A stretch of 45,124 bases of DNA from Labrenzia sp. DG1229 (GTDB lineage Bacteria; Pseudomonadota; Alphaproteobacteria; Rhizobiales; Stappiaceae), in the NCBI RefSeq assembly GCF_000521215.1, contig NZ_KI928936.1, positions 70,664 to 115,787 on the forward strand. The letters run 5' to 3'. Below, in pieces: positions 35,215 through 42,997 of the stretch. A program made the translations under genes and the position numbers. Position 1 is the stretch's first letter. Each line of letters starts with the position of its first letter. Under the pieces are notes generated by a model that was not told the origin of the DNA, did not search any database, and worked only from the letters and a program-made list of their open reading frames with translations.

Positions 35215-36476
35215 TGATCTGCCGCCAGTCTGAGCCCCAGCATTTGCCAGCGCTGCTGTGGATAGAAAAAGGTTCTATAAGAAGAACGCATCTGAAGCTT
35301 CGGGGTTGCACAGGATCCACCCCGCAGCACCATCTGGTTCACCATGAATTTTCCGTTGTATTCCCCGATGGCGCCTTCGGGAGGGGTGAAGCCCGGATAG
35401 GGAGAAAAGGCGCTGCTGGTCCACTGCCAGACATCTCCCCAGAGGCTTGCGTGGCGCCCCTGCGGTATATGTGTGCCGTTTTCCAGAAAGTTACCCTCGA
35501 TTTCAGTCGCTTCGGCTGCCGCTTCCCATTCTGCCTCTGTCGGTAGCCGATGACCGCTCCAGCGGGCGAAGGCATCGGCCTCGTAATAGCTGACATGGAC
35601 CACCGGAGCAGACAGATCGACAGGACGCGGACCTTGCAGCGTGTAGGTCCACCATTGACCGTCCTGTTGCCACCAGTAGAGGGGAGAATCCCAGCCGTTC
35701 TTTTCGCGAACCGCCCAGCCTTCCATCAACCAGAGCGTCTGGGTTTCATATCCGCCGTCATTCATGAAGGCGATCCAGTCGCCGTTGGTTACCAGGCGGT
35801 CGGCAAGCTTGTACGGTTCCAGCCAGACCTTGTGCCGCGGTCCTTCGCAGTCATAGGCAAAGCCGTCGCCATCATGGCCGATTTCAACGAGCCCGCCTTC
35901 ATGCAATGTCCAGTCTTGCTCTCGTATGGCGGTAACGGCGCCGGGTTGTGAGGGAATGTAGGCCGGTAGCAGCGGATTGAAGGAAAGGGCGTGCAGGAGG
36001 TCGGTAATCAACAGTTCCTGGTGCTGCATTTCATGGTGACACCCCAGTGTAACCAGTGCGTCCAGCTTGTCAGGGTCAAGAGTGAATCCGCCGCGCGAAA
36101 GACCGTCCCGCAATGCATCTTCGACATGCGCCCGATAGGAAAGGACTTCCGTGACCGTCGGGCGGGACAACAGGCCACGCCGCGAGCGTGTGTGTCTGGG
36201 TCCGGCCTGGACATAATAGGAGTTGAAGAGAACTGCGAAACGGTCGTCCTTGGGCTGGTAACCGGGCAGGAATGGTTTCAGGATGAATTCCTCGAAGAAC
36301 CAGGTCGTATGCGCCAGGTGCCACTTGGGCGGACTGGCGTCTTCCATGGATTGAAGACCCAGGTCTTCGTCATTGAGTGGGGCGGTTAGCTTTTCCGTTT
36401 GCGTTCGTGTTGCGTAAAATAGATCCAGGAGTTCCGAAGCGGAAGACGGTTCGCTCCACTCATCCAGGTAGGTCAT
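35211..36476 (-). CDS. egtB: Ergothioneine sulfoxide synthase EgtB
   Basis: 421 residues. The N-terminal DinB-like domain provides the three iron-binding histidines, most likely His56 (WHLAHTTWFFEE) and His148/His152 (HHEMQHQE). The C-terminal FGE/sulfatase-modifying-like domain (about 190-421) contains MNDGGYETQTLWLMEGWAV, GHRLPTEAEWEAAAEAT, LWGDVWQWTSSAFSPYPGF and the terminal RGGSCATPKLQMRSSYR. It couples hercynine to cysteine or gamma-glutamylcysteine with O2. The lack of egtA and egtC nearby hints at direct use of cysteine or of the GshA product (inference). A strong GGAGGG lies about seven bases before ATG 36476. First gene of the egtBD pair. Confidence 0.95.
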   Translation of the reverse strand: MTYLDEWSEPSSASELLDLFYATRTQTEKLTAPLNDEDLGLQSMEDASPPKWHLAHTTWFFEEFILKPFLPGYQPKDDRFAVLFNSYYVQAGPRHTRSRRGLLSRPTVTEVLSYRAHVEDALRDGLSRGGFTLDPDKLDALVTLGCHHEMQHQELLITDLLHALSFNPLLPAYIPSQPGAVTAIREQDWTLHEGGLVEIGHDGDGFAYDCEGPRHKVWLEPYKLADRLVTNGDWIAFMNDGGYETQTLWLMEGWAVREKNGWDSPLYWWQQDGQWWTYTLQGPRPVDLSAPVVHVSYYEADAFARWSGHRLPTEAEWEAAAEATEIEGNFLENGTHIPQGRHASLWGDVWQWTSSAFSPYPGFTPPEGAIGEYNGKFMVNQMVLRGGSCATPKLQMRSSYRTFFYPQQRWQMLGLRLAADQ

Positions 36477-36634
36477 ATGTTTCCCTCCACGCAGGCAACG
36501 GCTTTGACGCCTCGAGCCGGCCCTGTGACTGCCACCAAGCGGCCTCTACGTAAGTGACGGATCGTGAATTCCAACGTTGGGATTTGCACCATGCCGGTGC
36601 AAAAACGCGCCATGCAGCTGTGAAAGAATAGTTT

Positions 36635-36656
36635 GGTGACAAAAATCACCAGGTGA
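36635..36656. promoter_or_regulatory. Palindrome upstream of egtB, possible operator
   Basis: TCACCAGGTGA (36646-36656) is a perfect palindrome around a central A. A further inverted half-site GGTGA (36635-36639) lies six bases to its left, giving three GGTGA half-sites in 22 bases. It is about 160 bases upstream of the egtB start and could bind a dimeric regulator of egtBD. No candidate regulator is assigned. Confidence 0.35.
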
Positions 36657-36924
36657 TTGAAAAAAAGCATAACGTCCGGTTTCATGGTAATTAATCCGCA
36701 ATTCATTGATTTTCAGTCAGAAGTTCGCGCCTTCAGAACGATCCATCCGGCTTTTGACGGTGCTGAAAGTAGGAAATTGTTCCTGACAACTGCCTGTCAG
36801 GATTGTTGGGAAGTTGACTTCACAAACGTGTGAAGGGTTGCGCGCACCAACCATGAGATGTGCAGGCAGGGTGTCTCTAAATTGTGTTGCAAACAGGTCT
36901 TTGCCGGTCTCGTCTCGCACTTGA
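36657..36924. other. Gene-free region with two adjacent hairpins
   Basis: CCTGACA ACTGCC TGTCAGG (36782-36801) and CTTCACA AACG TGTGAAG (36818-36835) are two perfect 7-bp stems separated by 16 bases. No coding frame here has a ribosome site or recognisable domain. Possible small RNA or regulator sites between the divergent egtB and tetR genes. Confidence 0.3.
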
Positions 36925-36973
36925 TTGACATTTTGGGACAATTGTCCTAACTAAAAATAGGTCAATTGTCCTA
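36925..36973 (+). promoter_or_regulatory. tetR promoter with two palindromic operators
   Basis: TTGACA (36925-36930) and TAACTA (36948-36953) are 17 bases apart, a good sigma-70 promoter. Operator 1, GGACAATTGTCC (36936-36947), is a perfect palindrome filling the spacer; with flanks it reads TTGGGACAATTGTCCTAA. Operator 2, TAGGTCAATTGTCCTA (36958-36973), repeats the core 24 bases downstream, over the likely transcription start. Binding there would block RNA polymerase, so strong autorepression by the TetR protein encoded 40 bases downstream is expected. Confidence 0.75.
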
Positions 36974-37013
36974 GAGTGACATCAAACATGAAAAATGTGC
37001 CGGGAAAATCAAA

Positions 37014-37616
37014 ATGAAATCCAGCTCCACCAGGCAGCAGATCATTGATGCGGCGGATGAGCTGTTCTACGCGCAGGGATTTGGCGAAACCTCGTTCGCC
37101 GATATCGCGAAATCGGTCAGCATTTCGCGCGGAAACTTCTATTACCACTTCAAAACCAAGGATGAGATCCTCGATGCGGTTATCGAAAAGCGTTTGTCCG
37201 ACCGGGAAGACATGCTGCGAAACTGGGACGAGATGTCCGGGAACCCGGCAGAGCGAATTGCCTGTTTCGTGCGGATACTCATCGTCAATCAGACGAAAAT
37301 ATTTGCCTATGGCTGCCCTGTCGGGACGTTGACGATGGAACTTGCCAAGCTTGAGCACGCCTCCAGCGGCAACGCCAACCGCATCATGGGATTGTTCCGG
37401 GACTGGCTGATCCGCCAGTTTTCAGAACTTGGCAGCGGAGCTGACGCCGAGGCCCGGGCGCTTCATGTCCTCAGCTGGAGCCAGGGGGTTGCAGCGCTGG
37501 CACAGGCCTTCAGGGATGAAGCCTTCGTTCTGCGGGAGGTGGACAAGATCCTCGACTGGGTCGGACGGGGGGCGCCGAGTTCCGGTCTTGGGCAACCCGG
37601 TCTGGCTGGCATCTGA
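37014..37616 (+). CDS. TetR/AcrR-family transcriptional repressor
   Basis: 200 residues. The N-terminal helix-turn-helix (about 8-55) reads RQQIIDAADELFYAQGFGET, then SFADIAKSVSISRGNFYYHF, ending KTKDEIL, a textbook TetR DNA-binding domain. The C-terminal ligand-binding region contains CPVGTLTMELAKLEH (with one Cys), reminiscent of the NemR/AcuR-like group, but the ligand is unknown. GGGA lies eight bases before the ATG. The promoter carries two palindromic operators with core GGACAATTGTCC. A YciI-family gene follows after 33 bases and is probably co-transcribed. Confidence 0.92.
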   Translation: MKSSSTRQQIIDAADELFYAQGFGETSFADIAKSVSISRGNFYYHFKTKDEILDAVIEKRLSDREDMLRNWDEMSGNPAERIACFVRILIVNQTKIFAYGCPVGTLTMELAKLEHASSGNANRIMGLFRDWLIRQFSELGSGADAEARALHVLSWSQGVAALAQAFRDEAFVLREVDKILDWVGRGAPSSGLGQPGLAGI

Positions 37617-37649
37617 CAGACCTTCAATTCTGTTTCAAGGGAGAATGAA

Positions 37650-37937
37650 ATGTTTATCGTGACGCTGAAGTTTTCTGACAACAAGGCGCGTGCGGGTGAT
37701 CTGATGGACGGGCACAAGGCATGGATCAAAAGCGGCTTCGATCAGGGCCTGTTTTTGATGGTAGGCAGCTTGCAGCCGAACATGGGTGGCGGCATCATCG
37801 CTCACAACACGACCCGAGAGGAAATCGAAGCCTTCGTCGGAGAAGATCCATTCGTTTCCGAAGGCGTGGTGAGTGCCGAAATTCTGGAAATCACGCCCGC
37901 GCGGCTGGACGAGCGGTTGGAGTTTCTGGCCGCGTAG
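37650..37937 (+). CDS. YciI-family protein
   Basis: 95 residues, the normal length for YciI-like alpha-beta dimeric ferredoxin-like proteins. MFIVTLKFSDNKARAGDLMD begins the fold. HKAWIKSGFDQGLFLMVGSL contains the conserved family His and the strand after it, and EDPFVSEGVVSAEILEITP carries the DPF motif. Members act as small enzymes (dehalogenase-like) or accessory proteins; function here is unknown. GGGAGA lies seven bases before the ATG. Probably under control of the upstream TetR repressor, which would make it part of a small-molecule response. A clear terminator follows. Confidence 0.88.
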   Translation: MFIVTLKFSDNKARAGDLMDGHKAWIKSGFDQGLFLMVGSLQPNMGGGIIAHNTTREEIEAFVGEDPFVSEGVVSAEILEITPARLDERLEFLAA

Positions 37938-37978
37938 GGTCTTGAGTGATTGAAGCTGGATAACGGCCTGGAAAAAAT

Positions 37979-38002
37979 AAAAGCGCCCGGAGAGGCGCTT
38001 TT
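37979..38002. terminator. Bidirectional terminator between yciI-like gene and metG
   Basis: AAAAGCGCC (37979-37987) pairs with GGCGCTTTT (37994-38002) around a six-base loop. The A/T ends make it work in both directions; it lies 41 bases after the YciI-like stop and 20 bases after the metG stop. Confidence 0.88.
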
Positions 38003-38022
38003 ACATGTTGTAGGGTGGGGCC

Positions 38023-39543
38023 TTACTGAACCCGCGGAAAGAGCGGCTCGATTTCGTCCAGTTCACTGCCGCCCGGTAGCCTGTCCAGCTCCGGTTTCCA
38101 TGGACGGGCAATGTCGGTGACGTTCAGTGTGGCAAGGGCCTTGCCGGCAGAGACCGGGATCACCTGTTGCAATGCTTCCATGACGATACGCAGGCAATCG
38201 AGACCGACATAGACGATTTCTCGTGCCCGGTCCCTGGTCTCTTCGGACTTGAAGAGCGTCCAGGGAGCCTGCTTGTCGAAATAGTTGTTCATCTCGGCCG
38301 CCGCATTGATGATAGACTGCATCCGCGCCGGAATGTCGGCGAGATCTATCCATTCACCCATGCCTGCGGTCGCATCAAGCACCGTTTGACGCAAAGCCTC
38401 GTCATCCGCCGTGAGCGGACCCTTGACCGGAAGTTTTCCGTCGAAGTTCTTTCTGGCGAACTTGGCACCGCGAGAAAGCAGGTTGCCAAGCTTGTTGTTG
38501 AGCTCGCTCTCGTAAGTCTGCGCAATCAGCTCGACCGAAATCTGGCTGTCGCTGTCCGCACGCATGTGGCGGGCGAGATACCAGCGCAGCGCGTCAACGC
38601 CGAGTTTGTCCATGACCTCTATCGGATCGACTGTGTTGCCGATGGATTTGGACATCTTGACCCCGCCGGCGCCGACCCAGTGGCTGTGCACCGACAGCTT
38701 TTTCGGCAGCGGCAGATCAGCGGCCATCAGCATCAGGGGCCAGTAGACACCGTGCGGCTTGAGGATATCCTTGCCGATCATGTGCTCGCACACCGCCCAC
38801 CAGTCCTGGTAGCCATCTTCCGGCCAGCCGATATTGGTGAGGTAATTGGCCAGAGCGTCAAACCAGACATAGGTAACGAAGTCGGTGTCGAAAGGCAGGT
38901 CAACGCCGAGGGTCACACGGGATTTCGGCCGGGAGATGCACAGATCCTCCAGAGGTTCGGCCAGCATTTTCTTCAGCTCGTTCCTGAACGACTCAGGCTG
39001 GACGAAATCCGGATTGTCATCGATGTGTTTCAGGAGCTGTTCACGGAACGGTTCCATCTTCAAAAAGTAGTTGGTCTCGTCCGTCTGCTCGACCTGCATG
39101 GTCGGATGCAGCGGACACTGTCCGTCCTCTGTGAGGTCGCTCTCTTTCTTGAACTCCTCGCAACCCTTGCAGTAGGTGCCGGTATACTGCTTCTTGACGA
39201 TCAGTCCCTTGTCGAAGATGCGCTGCTCCATCTCCGCGACGGCTTTCTTGTGGCCTCCGCGGCTTGTGCGGACGAAATAGTCGAATTCGACACCGAGTTT
39301 TTCGAAAACGTCGCGAAACTCCGCGCAGCGCATGTCGAGATATTCCTCGACCGGCATACCCAGTTCCTGCGCGGCTTCCTGGTTCTTCTGGCCGTGCTCG
39401 TCCACGCCCGTAGACAGCATCAGTTCATAACCCAGTGCCTGGCGGTTGCGCTTCAGGATATCGGCCATGATGGACGTGAAAGCGTGACCGATATGCGGAG
39501 AACCGTTGACGTAGTAGATCGGGGTCGTGATGTAGCTTTTCAT
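38023..39543 (-). CDS. metG: Methionyl-tRNA synthetase, single zinc-knuckle type
   Basis: 506 residues. The class I signatures are PHIGHAF (HIGH, about 16-22) and VKMSKSIGN (KMSKS, about 297-305). A zinc knuckle lies between them: CKGC at about 124-127 and CPLH at about 142-145 (C-x2-C ... C-x2-H), as in Thermus-type MetRS. YVWFDALANYL and LGVDALRWYLARHM are the conserved catalytic-core and stem segments. It charges tRNA-Met with methionine. There is no C-terminal tRNA-binding EMAP domain. The alphaproteobacterial MetRS proteins I recall (Brucella type) lack these cysteines and sit near holB and tatD, so this may be a second or acquired copy. The Shine-Dalgarno before ATG 39543 is weak. Confidence 0.93.
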   Translation of the reverse strand: MKSYITTPIYYVNGSPHIGHAFTSIMADILKRNRQALGYELMLSTGVDEHGQKNQEAAQELGMPVEEYLDMRCAEFRDVFEKLGVEFDYFVRTSRGGHKKAVAEMEQRIFDKGLIVKKQYTGTYCKGCEEFKKESDLTEDGQCPLHPTMQVEQTDETNYFLKMEPFREQLLKHIDDNPDFVQPESFRNELKKMLAEPLEDLCISRPKSRVTLGVDLPFDTDFVTYVWFDALANYLTNIGWPEDGYQDWWAVCEHMIGKDILKPHGVYWPLMLMAADLPLPKKLSVHSHWVGAGGVKMSKSIGNTVDPIEVMDKLGVDALRWYLARHMRADSDSQISVELIAQTYESELNNKLGNLLSRGAKFARKNFDGKLPVKGPLTADDEALRQTVLDATAGMGEWIDLADIPARMQSIINAAAEMNNYFDKQAPWTLFKSEETRDRAREIVYVGLDCLRIVMEALQQVIPVSAGKALATLNVTDIARPWKPELDRLPGGSELDEIEPLFPRVQ

Positions 39544-40063
39544 CCAAACGCTTTCGAATTTTCTGTATCACGCGCAAAACGCATTTAACATATGCGGCAT
39601 GATTGCTGCTGCGCTCCCGGGAAAGGGACCGCAGCTATATTTCACACTCAAGGGATCAAGGAAAGCCCCGCTCCGGGTTTCTGACCTCAATGTGAGGTTT
39701 CCGGCGCGATTGGCAATGTTCAAACCAGATACGCAGGCCGTGAATCAAGGAATGAAAATGTGCGCCTTCATCATCCCTTTACCCGTTTTTGCCCGCAATA
39801 ACTTCGTTTGGGAAGCAACAACCGCAGACTTCCGGCTGAAATCCGAAACGCTGTGGTGTACTGGAACCCGGATCTCCGCTCCGCTGTGTCCGGGATGACA
39901 ATCGCCTGGGAAAAGCAAGAAGCGCAAATGTCCTCACATCCCTTGTCATCCCTGCGAAAGCAGGGATCCAGCAACCGCCTTGCTTGAAAGCTGATTCAAG
40001 GGGCTATGTCACTCCCAATTCCAAATCTTCGCTCTGCTGCGGTTAGGGCGATGAGGAAATAGC
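39544..40063. other. Intergenic region between metG and yeiH-like gene
   Basis: 520 bases without a supported gene. The right part (39861-39971) holds a pair of REP-like palindromic repeats, described separately. The left part contains the metG promoter, not pinpointed. A 99-codon frame at 39599-39898 runs into the repeat and is rejected. Confidence 0.45.
39861..39971. repeat. Pair of REP-like intergenic palindromes
   Basis: Element 1 (39861-39899) starts CTGGAACCCGGATC and ends GTCCGGGATGAC; CCCGGA pairs with TCCGGG around a CTCCGCT-rich loop. Element 2 (39945-39971) starts GTCATCCCTGCG, then AAAGCAGGGATCCAG; ATCCCTGC pairs with GCAGGGAT around GAAA. Each element is bounded by GTCAT/ATGAC on one side and CTGG/CCAG on the other, in opposite orientation, so the two form an inverted doublet 45 bases apart. 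Such sequences recur between genes in many Alphaproteobacteria. Confidence 0.7.
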
Positions 40064-41059
40064 CTACCCGATCACCCATATCCCCGCGAGCACGAACAGT
40101 GCCAGGAATACAGTCTGGGACACCACCATCCAGATTGCAGGGCCGCCGACTTCCAGGAGTTTCGGGATCGAGGTCTTCATGCCAACGGCGGCAATCGCGG
40201 CAAGCAGCGCCCAACGGGAAATCTGGCCCGCAAGGTCTTTTGCGGTTTCAGGAACCAGGCCGAAGGAATTGAAGGCCGCAAGGATCAGGAAGGCAAGTAC
40301 GAAGACAGGCATCAGCGGCGGACGGCTTGCACCTGGCTCGGCGTTGCCGCGCAGGATCAAGGCAGCGATCAGCACGATGGGCGCCAGCAGGGTCACGCGG
40401 ATGAGTTTTACAAGCGTGGACAGATCTCCGGTTTCTTCGGACACGGAAAATCCGGCACCCACCACCTGGGCTACGTCGTGAATGGTGCCGCCGAGAAACA
40501 CGCTGGTGGCATCAACGGAAAGTCCGAGATTGCTTGTCAGAATCGGGTAGACGATCATAGCCAGCGTGGACAGGACTGTCACGGTGATCACCGTGAAGGC
40601 GAGGTCTCGTTCCGCATGCTGGCGCTTTGGCAGGATTGAGCCGATCGCCATCGCCGCGGATGCCCCGCAAATGGCGACCGCGCCGCCGGAAAGGAAGGCG
40701 AAGAGCCGGTCCTTGCCAAAAAGGTTTCCGATCATCAGCGAAAAGACGATAGTCGCCAGAACACCGAGGATGACAAGAAGCAGAAAGGGCAGGCCGAGTG
40801 CCCGCACCATCTCGATACTGATGCGCACGCCCAGAAGCGCAACGCCGACCCGCAGGAGTGTTCTTGCAGCAAAGGCAATGCCTTCCGAGGTACGCTGTTC
40901 GTCCGAGAGGAAGTTCAAAGGCATGCCCAGCAGGATCGCCATCAACATGGCAGGTGCGCCGTAGTGTTCATTCAGAAACTGAGCCGAAATGGCCACAAGC
41001 CCGGCGATGGCGATACCGGGAAACAGCTGGTTTGCCCGGGTCTTCAAAGTTTCGATCAT
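40064..41059 (-). CDS. YeiH-family (UPF0324) putative sulfate exporter
   Basis: 331 residues with about ten predicted membrane helices, as usual for this family. Recognisable segments are LFPGIAIAGLVAISAQFLNE at the N-terminus, RTLLRVGVALLGVRISIEMV, LSGGAVAICGASAAMAIGSI, LGGTIHDVAQVVGAGFSVS and AIAAVGMKTSIPKL. The family is annotated as sulfate or sulfonate-related exporters, on limited evidence. AGGA lies six bases before the ATG. It starts 11 bases after the stop of the di-heme peroxidase gene on the same strand, so the two are probably co-transcribed. Confidence 0.9.
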   Translation of the reverse strand: MIETLKTRANQLFPGIAIAGLVAISAQFLNEHYGAPAMLMAILLGMPLNFLSDEQRTSEGIAFAARTLLRVGVALLGVRISIEMVRALGLPFLLLVILGVLATIVFSLMIGNLFGKDRLFAFLSGGAVAICGASAAMAIGSILPKRQHAERDLAFTVITVTVLSTLAMIVYPILTSNLGLSVDATSVFLGGTIHDVAQVVGAGFSVSEETGDLSTLVKLIRVTLLAPIVLIAALILRGNAEPGASRPPLMPVFVLAFLILAAFNSFGLVPETAKDLAGQISRWALLAAIAAVGMKTSIPKLLEVGGPAIWMVVSQTVFLALFVLAGIWVIG

Positions 41060-41070
41060 GTTTGTCCTGT

Positions 41071-42393
41071 TTAGGGTCTGTCGACTGGAAGCCCGCTGGG
41101 AACTCTATCGGGGATGCCGAAGGAAGGAGAAGAAACCGAAGTCGTACCGGTGAGCGCCTTGAGAAACGCGACGAGATCGGTAAACTTCCTGATCGGAAAG
41201 TGAAATCCGCTCGACATCCCGAAACCGGGCCTGCCTGGCCATTTCACGCAGATCCTTATAGACCACGAAATCGATTGGTTCCAGCCACGGTGCGTCGGGA
41301 AGTGCAGCCGTTTCGGTTGCCATTTTGCCAGCATTCCGTCCGGGTCGAGATGGTGGCGAACAATACCTTCGAGCGTCGGGTAGGCGCCGTTGTGGCCATA
41401 AGGCGATGTCAGCTCGACATTGCGCAGCATTGGTGTGCGGAAACGATAGGCATCTTCCAGTCTGTCGCTTTCGCCCATGCGGCCGACATCCCGCACCATT
41501 GGATCGAAACGCCGCGTCCGGCCGGGTCCGAAAGGGGGCAGGCCAATTGCATGAAACTCCTGGTCACTCATGAGTTTGCCGGAATGGCAGCTGGAGCAAT
41601 TGCCCTTTCCGTAAAAGAGACCCATGCCGCGCTCTTGCGCATCGGTCAGTGCGGCCTTCCTGCCGGAAAGATACTGGTCGAACGGACTGTCGAAACTCGT
41701 CCATTCGATCGCCTGGAAGGCTGCAAGTGCATTTCCGACTTCGGCAATCGAGACTTGCCCAGGCTCATCGATGTGATCGAACGCATCGACAAACATCTTG
41801 CCGTATTCGGGAATGACGCGAACCCGCTTGGCAAGGATTGGCCAGGAGGCGTCTATCCGGTTGTGAACGGCGCCTGCGATCTCGTTTTCTTTCGGGTTGC
41901 CGGCCATTTCGAACTGGGCAACAAGCGGAAAAATCGCCTGGGCCGCAAGAAGGCTGTTCAGGCCCTCGGGAAGCCATTCCTCCGCCGGCGAGTTGAAGCC
42001 GTTTTCATAGTCGTCGGAAATGGAAAGACGGCCGTCGTGGAAAAGCGTGTGAAGCTCTTTTGTCCCGAGATTCCAGAGGCCTGGCGCATTTCGCGGAATC
42101 CTTTTCTTAATCCGGTTGTCGTCGACAAGGGCGGTCCGGTTCGGTCCGAGGCCTTCTCCGCCTTCGCCAATGCCGAGGGAAAGGCCGTCTCCTGTTCCAA
42201 GGACCGGATGATGACATGTCGAACAGGCAATATTCCTGTTCCCGGAAAGGATCCTGTCGTAAAAGAGAAGCTGACCGAGGGCCGCCTGTTTCCTGTCGAA
42301 GGCGATGAAATCATCGTCAGTCAGCGGGGAGGGAAGCTCCGCGGAATGAGCTGGTGCTGCCAGAAGAACACCAAGAAAGAACGATCGGAAAAA
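41071..42393 (-). pseudogene. Di-heme cytochrome c peroxidase (MauG/CCP family), frameshifted
   Basis: About 440 codons. A signal-like segment (FFRSFFLGVLLAAPAHSA) precedes the mature start ELPSPLTDDDF. Two heme sites are present, CSTCH (NIACSTCHHP) and CSSCH (GNCSSCHSGKL), with FHDGRLSI and LRNVELTSPYGHNGAYPTLE as family motifs. Such periplasmic proteins reduce hydrogen peroxide or oxidise a partner. Two indels spoil the C-terminal part. After HHLDPDG the frame is lost near 41334-41337 (apparent missing base). The real sequence (MATETAALPDAPWLEPIDF to ERISLSDQEV) continues in another frame, then returns through an extra base in the A-run 41182-41184 to TDLVAFLKALTG. No ATG, GTG or TTG start exists at the signal peptide in this frame. 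The exact 5' end is therefore open. Either sequence errors or a decaying gene. Confidence 0.75.
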
Positions 42394-42876
42394 ATGACGA
42401 AAATGCTGAAAGCCGCCGTGATTGGGCTTTTCCTGGCTGCGGGCCCTGCCCAGGCTGAAATCGAGAACGCGCGTGATCTGATGGAGGCCGGACAATTTGA
42501 GGAGGCCAGGAAGGAACTTTGGCCCGCTGCACGTTCCGGCAACGCGGATGCCGAGGAACTGATCGGCGTCATGTACGCGATGGGTCTCGGCGTGGAGCGG
42601 GACGATCAGCGCGCTTTCGAGTGGTATCTCAGAAGCGCCATGAAGGGGCATCCGGGCGCACAATCCGGTATCGGCTGGTATTACGAGGTCGGCCGGGGAA
42701 TGCCCGCGCCGGATCTTGTTCGCGCTTACATGTGGTACACGCTTTCCGCCATCGGAGGAGATCCCGATGCGGCGATCTCGCTTGAGGAAGTCGTGAAGAA
42801 AATGACCAAAGAGGAAATTGAAAAGGCGCATATTCTGGTCGATGACTACAAGGTCTGGATGTACCCGTTCCGGTAA
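42394..42876 (+). CDS. SEL1-repeat periplasmic protein
   Basis: 160 residues. A signal peptide (MTKMLKAAVIGLFLAAGPAQ, cleavage before AEIENA) is followed by SEL1-like TPR repeats: AEELIGVMYAMGLGVERDDQ, then AFEWYLRSAMKGHPGAQSGI, GWYYEVGRGMPAPDLVRAYM and WYTLSAIGGDPDA. SEL1 proteins act as scaffolds in envelope processes; the partner is unknown. The frame is open upstream to 40858, but that part is antisense to the peroxidase gene. ATG 42394 puts the signal peptide at the start, with a modest GGAAAAA before it. Its first codons face the start region of the divergent peroxidase gene, leaving no promoter gap. Confidence 0.8.
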   Translation: MTKMLKAAVIGLFLAAGPAQAEIENARDLMEAGQFEEARKELWPAARSGNADAEELIGVMYAMGLGVERDDQRAFEWYLRSAMKGHPGAQSGIGWYYEVGRGMPAPDLVRAYMWYTLSAIGGDPDAAISLEEVVKKMTKEEIEKAHILVDDYKVWMYPFR

Positions 42877-42946
42877 ATCCTGCTCATTTGCAACCCCGGA
42901 TCCGAAAATCGGCTTGTTGTCTTTCCGGAGTTGTCGAGGCGAACTC

Positions 42947-42982
42947 GAAAATTGACACGTCCGGCAACTGGCCGGACGTGTC
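42947..42982 (-). terminator. Terminator of the dctP gene
   Basis: Perfect 12-bp stem GACACGTCCGGC (42954-42965) / GCCGGACGTGTC (42971-42982) with a five-base loop. On the minus strand it is followed by AATTTTC. It begins 15 bases after the dctP stop. Confidence 0.88.
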
Positions 42983-42997
42983 TGATTGAACAACAGC

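Noticed and set aside
36717..36941. 74-codon minus-strand frame divergent from tetR
   Set aside because: It runs through two hairpins and starts inside the tetR operator; no family features.
38167..39588. A 473-codon open frame on the plus strand
   Set aside because: It is fully antisense to metG, has no domain or ribosome site, and arises from the codon bias of the real gene.
39599..39898. 99-codon plus-strand frame
   Set aside because: Its end is formed by a REP-like repeat and it has no ribosome site.
40858..42393. Upstream extension of the SEL1 frame by more than 500 codons
   Set aside because: It is antisense to the di-heme peroxidase; a signal peptide and start codon at 42394 define the real gene.
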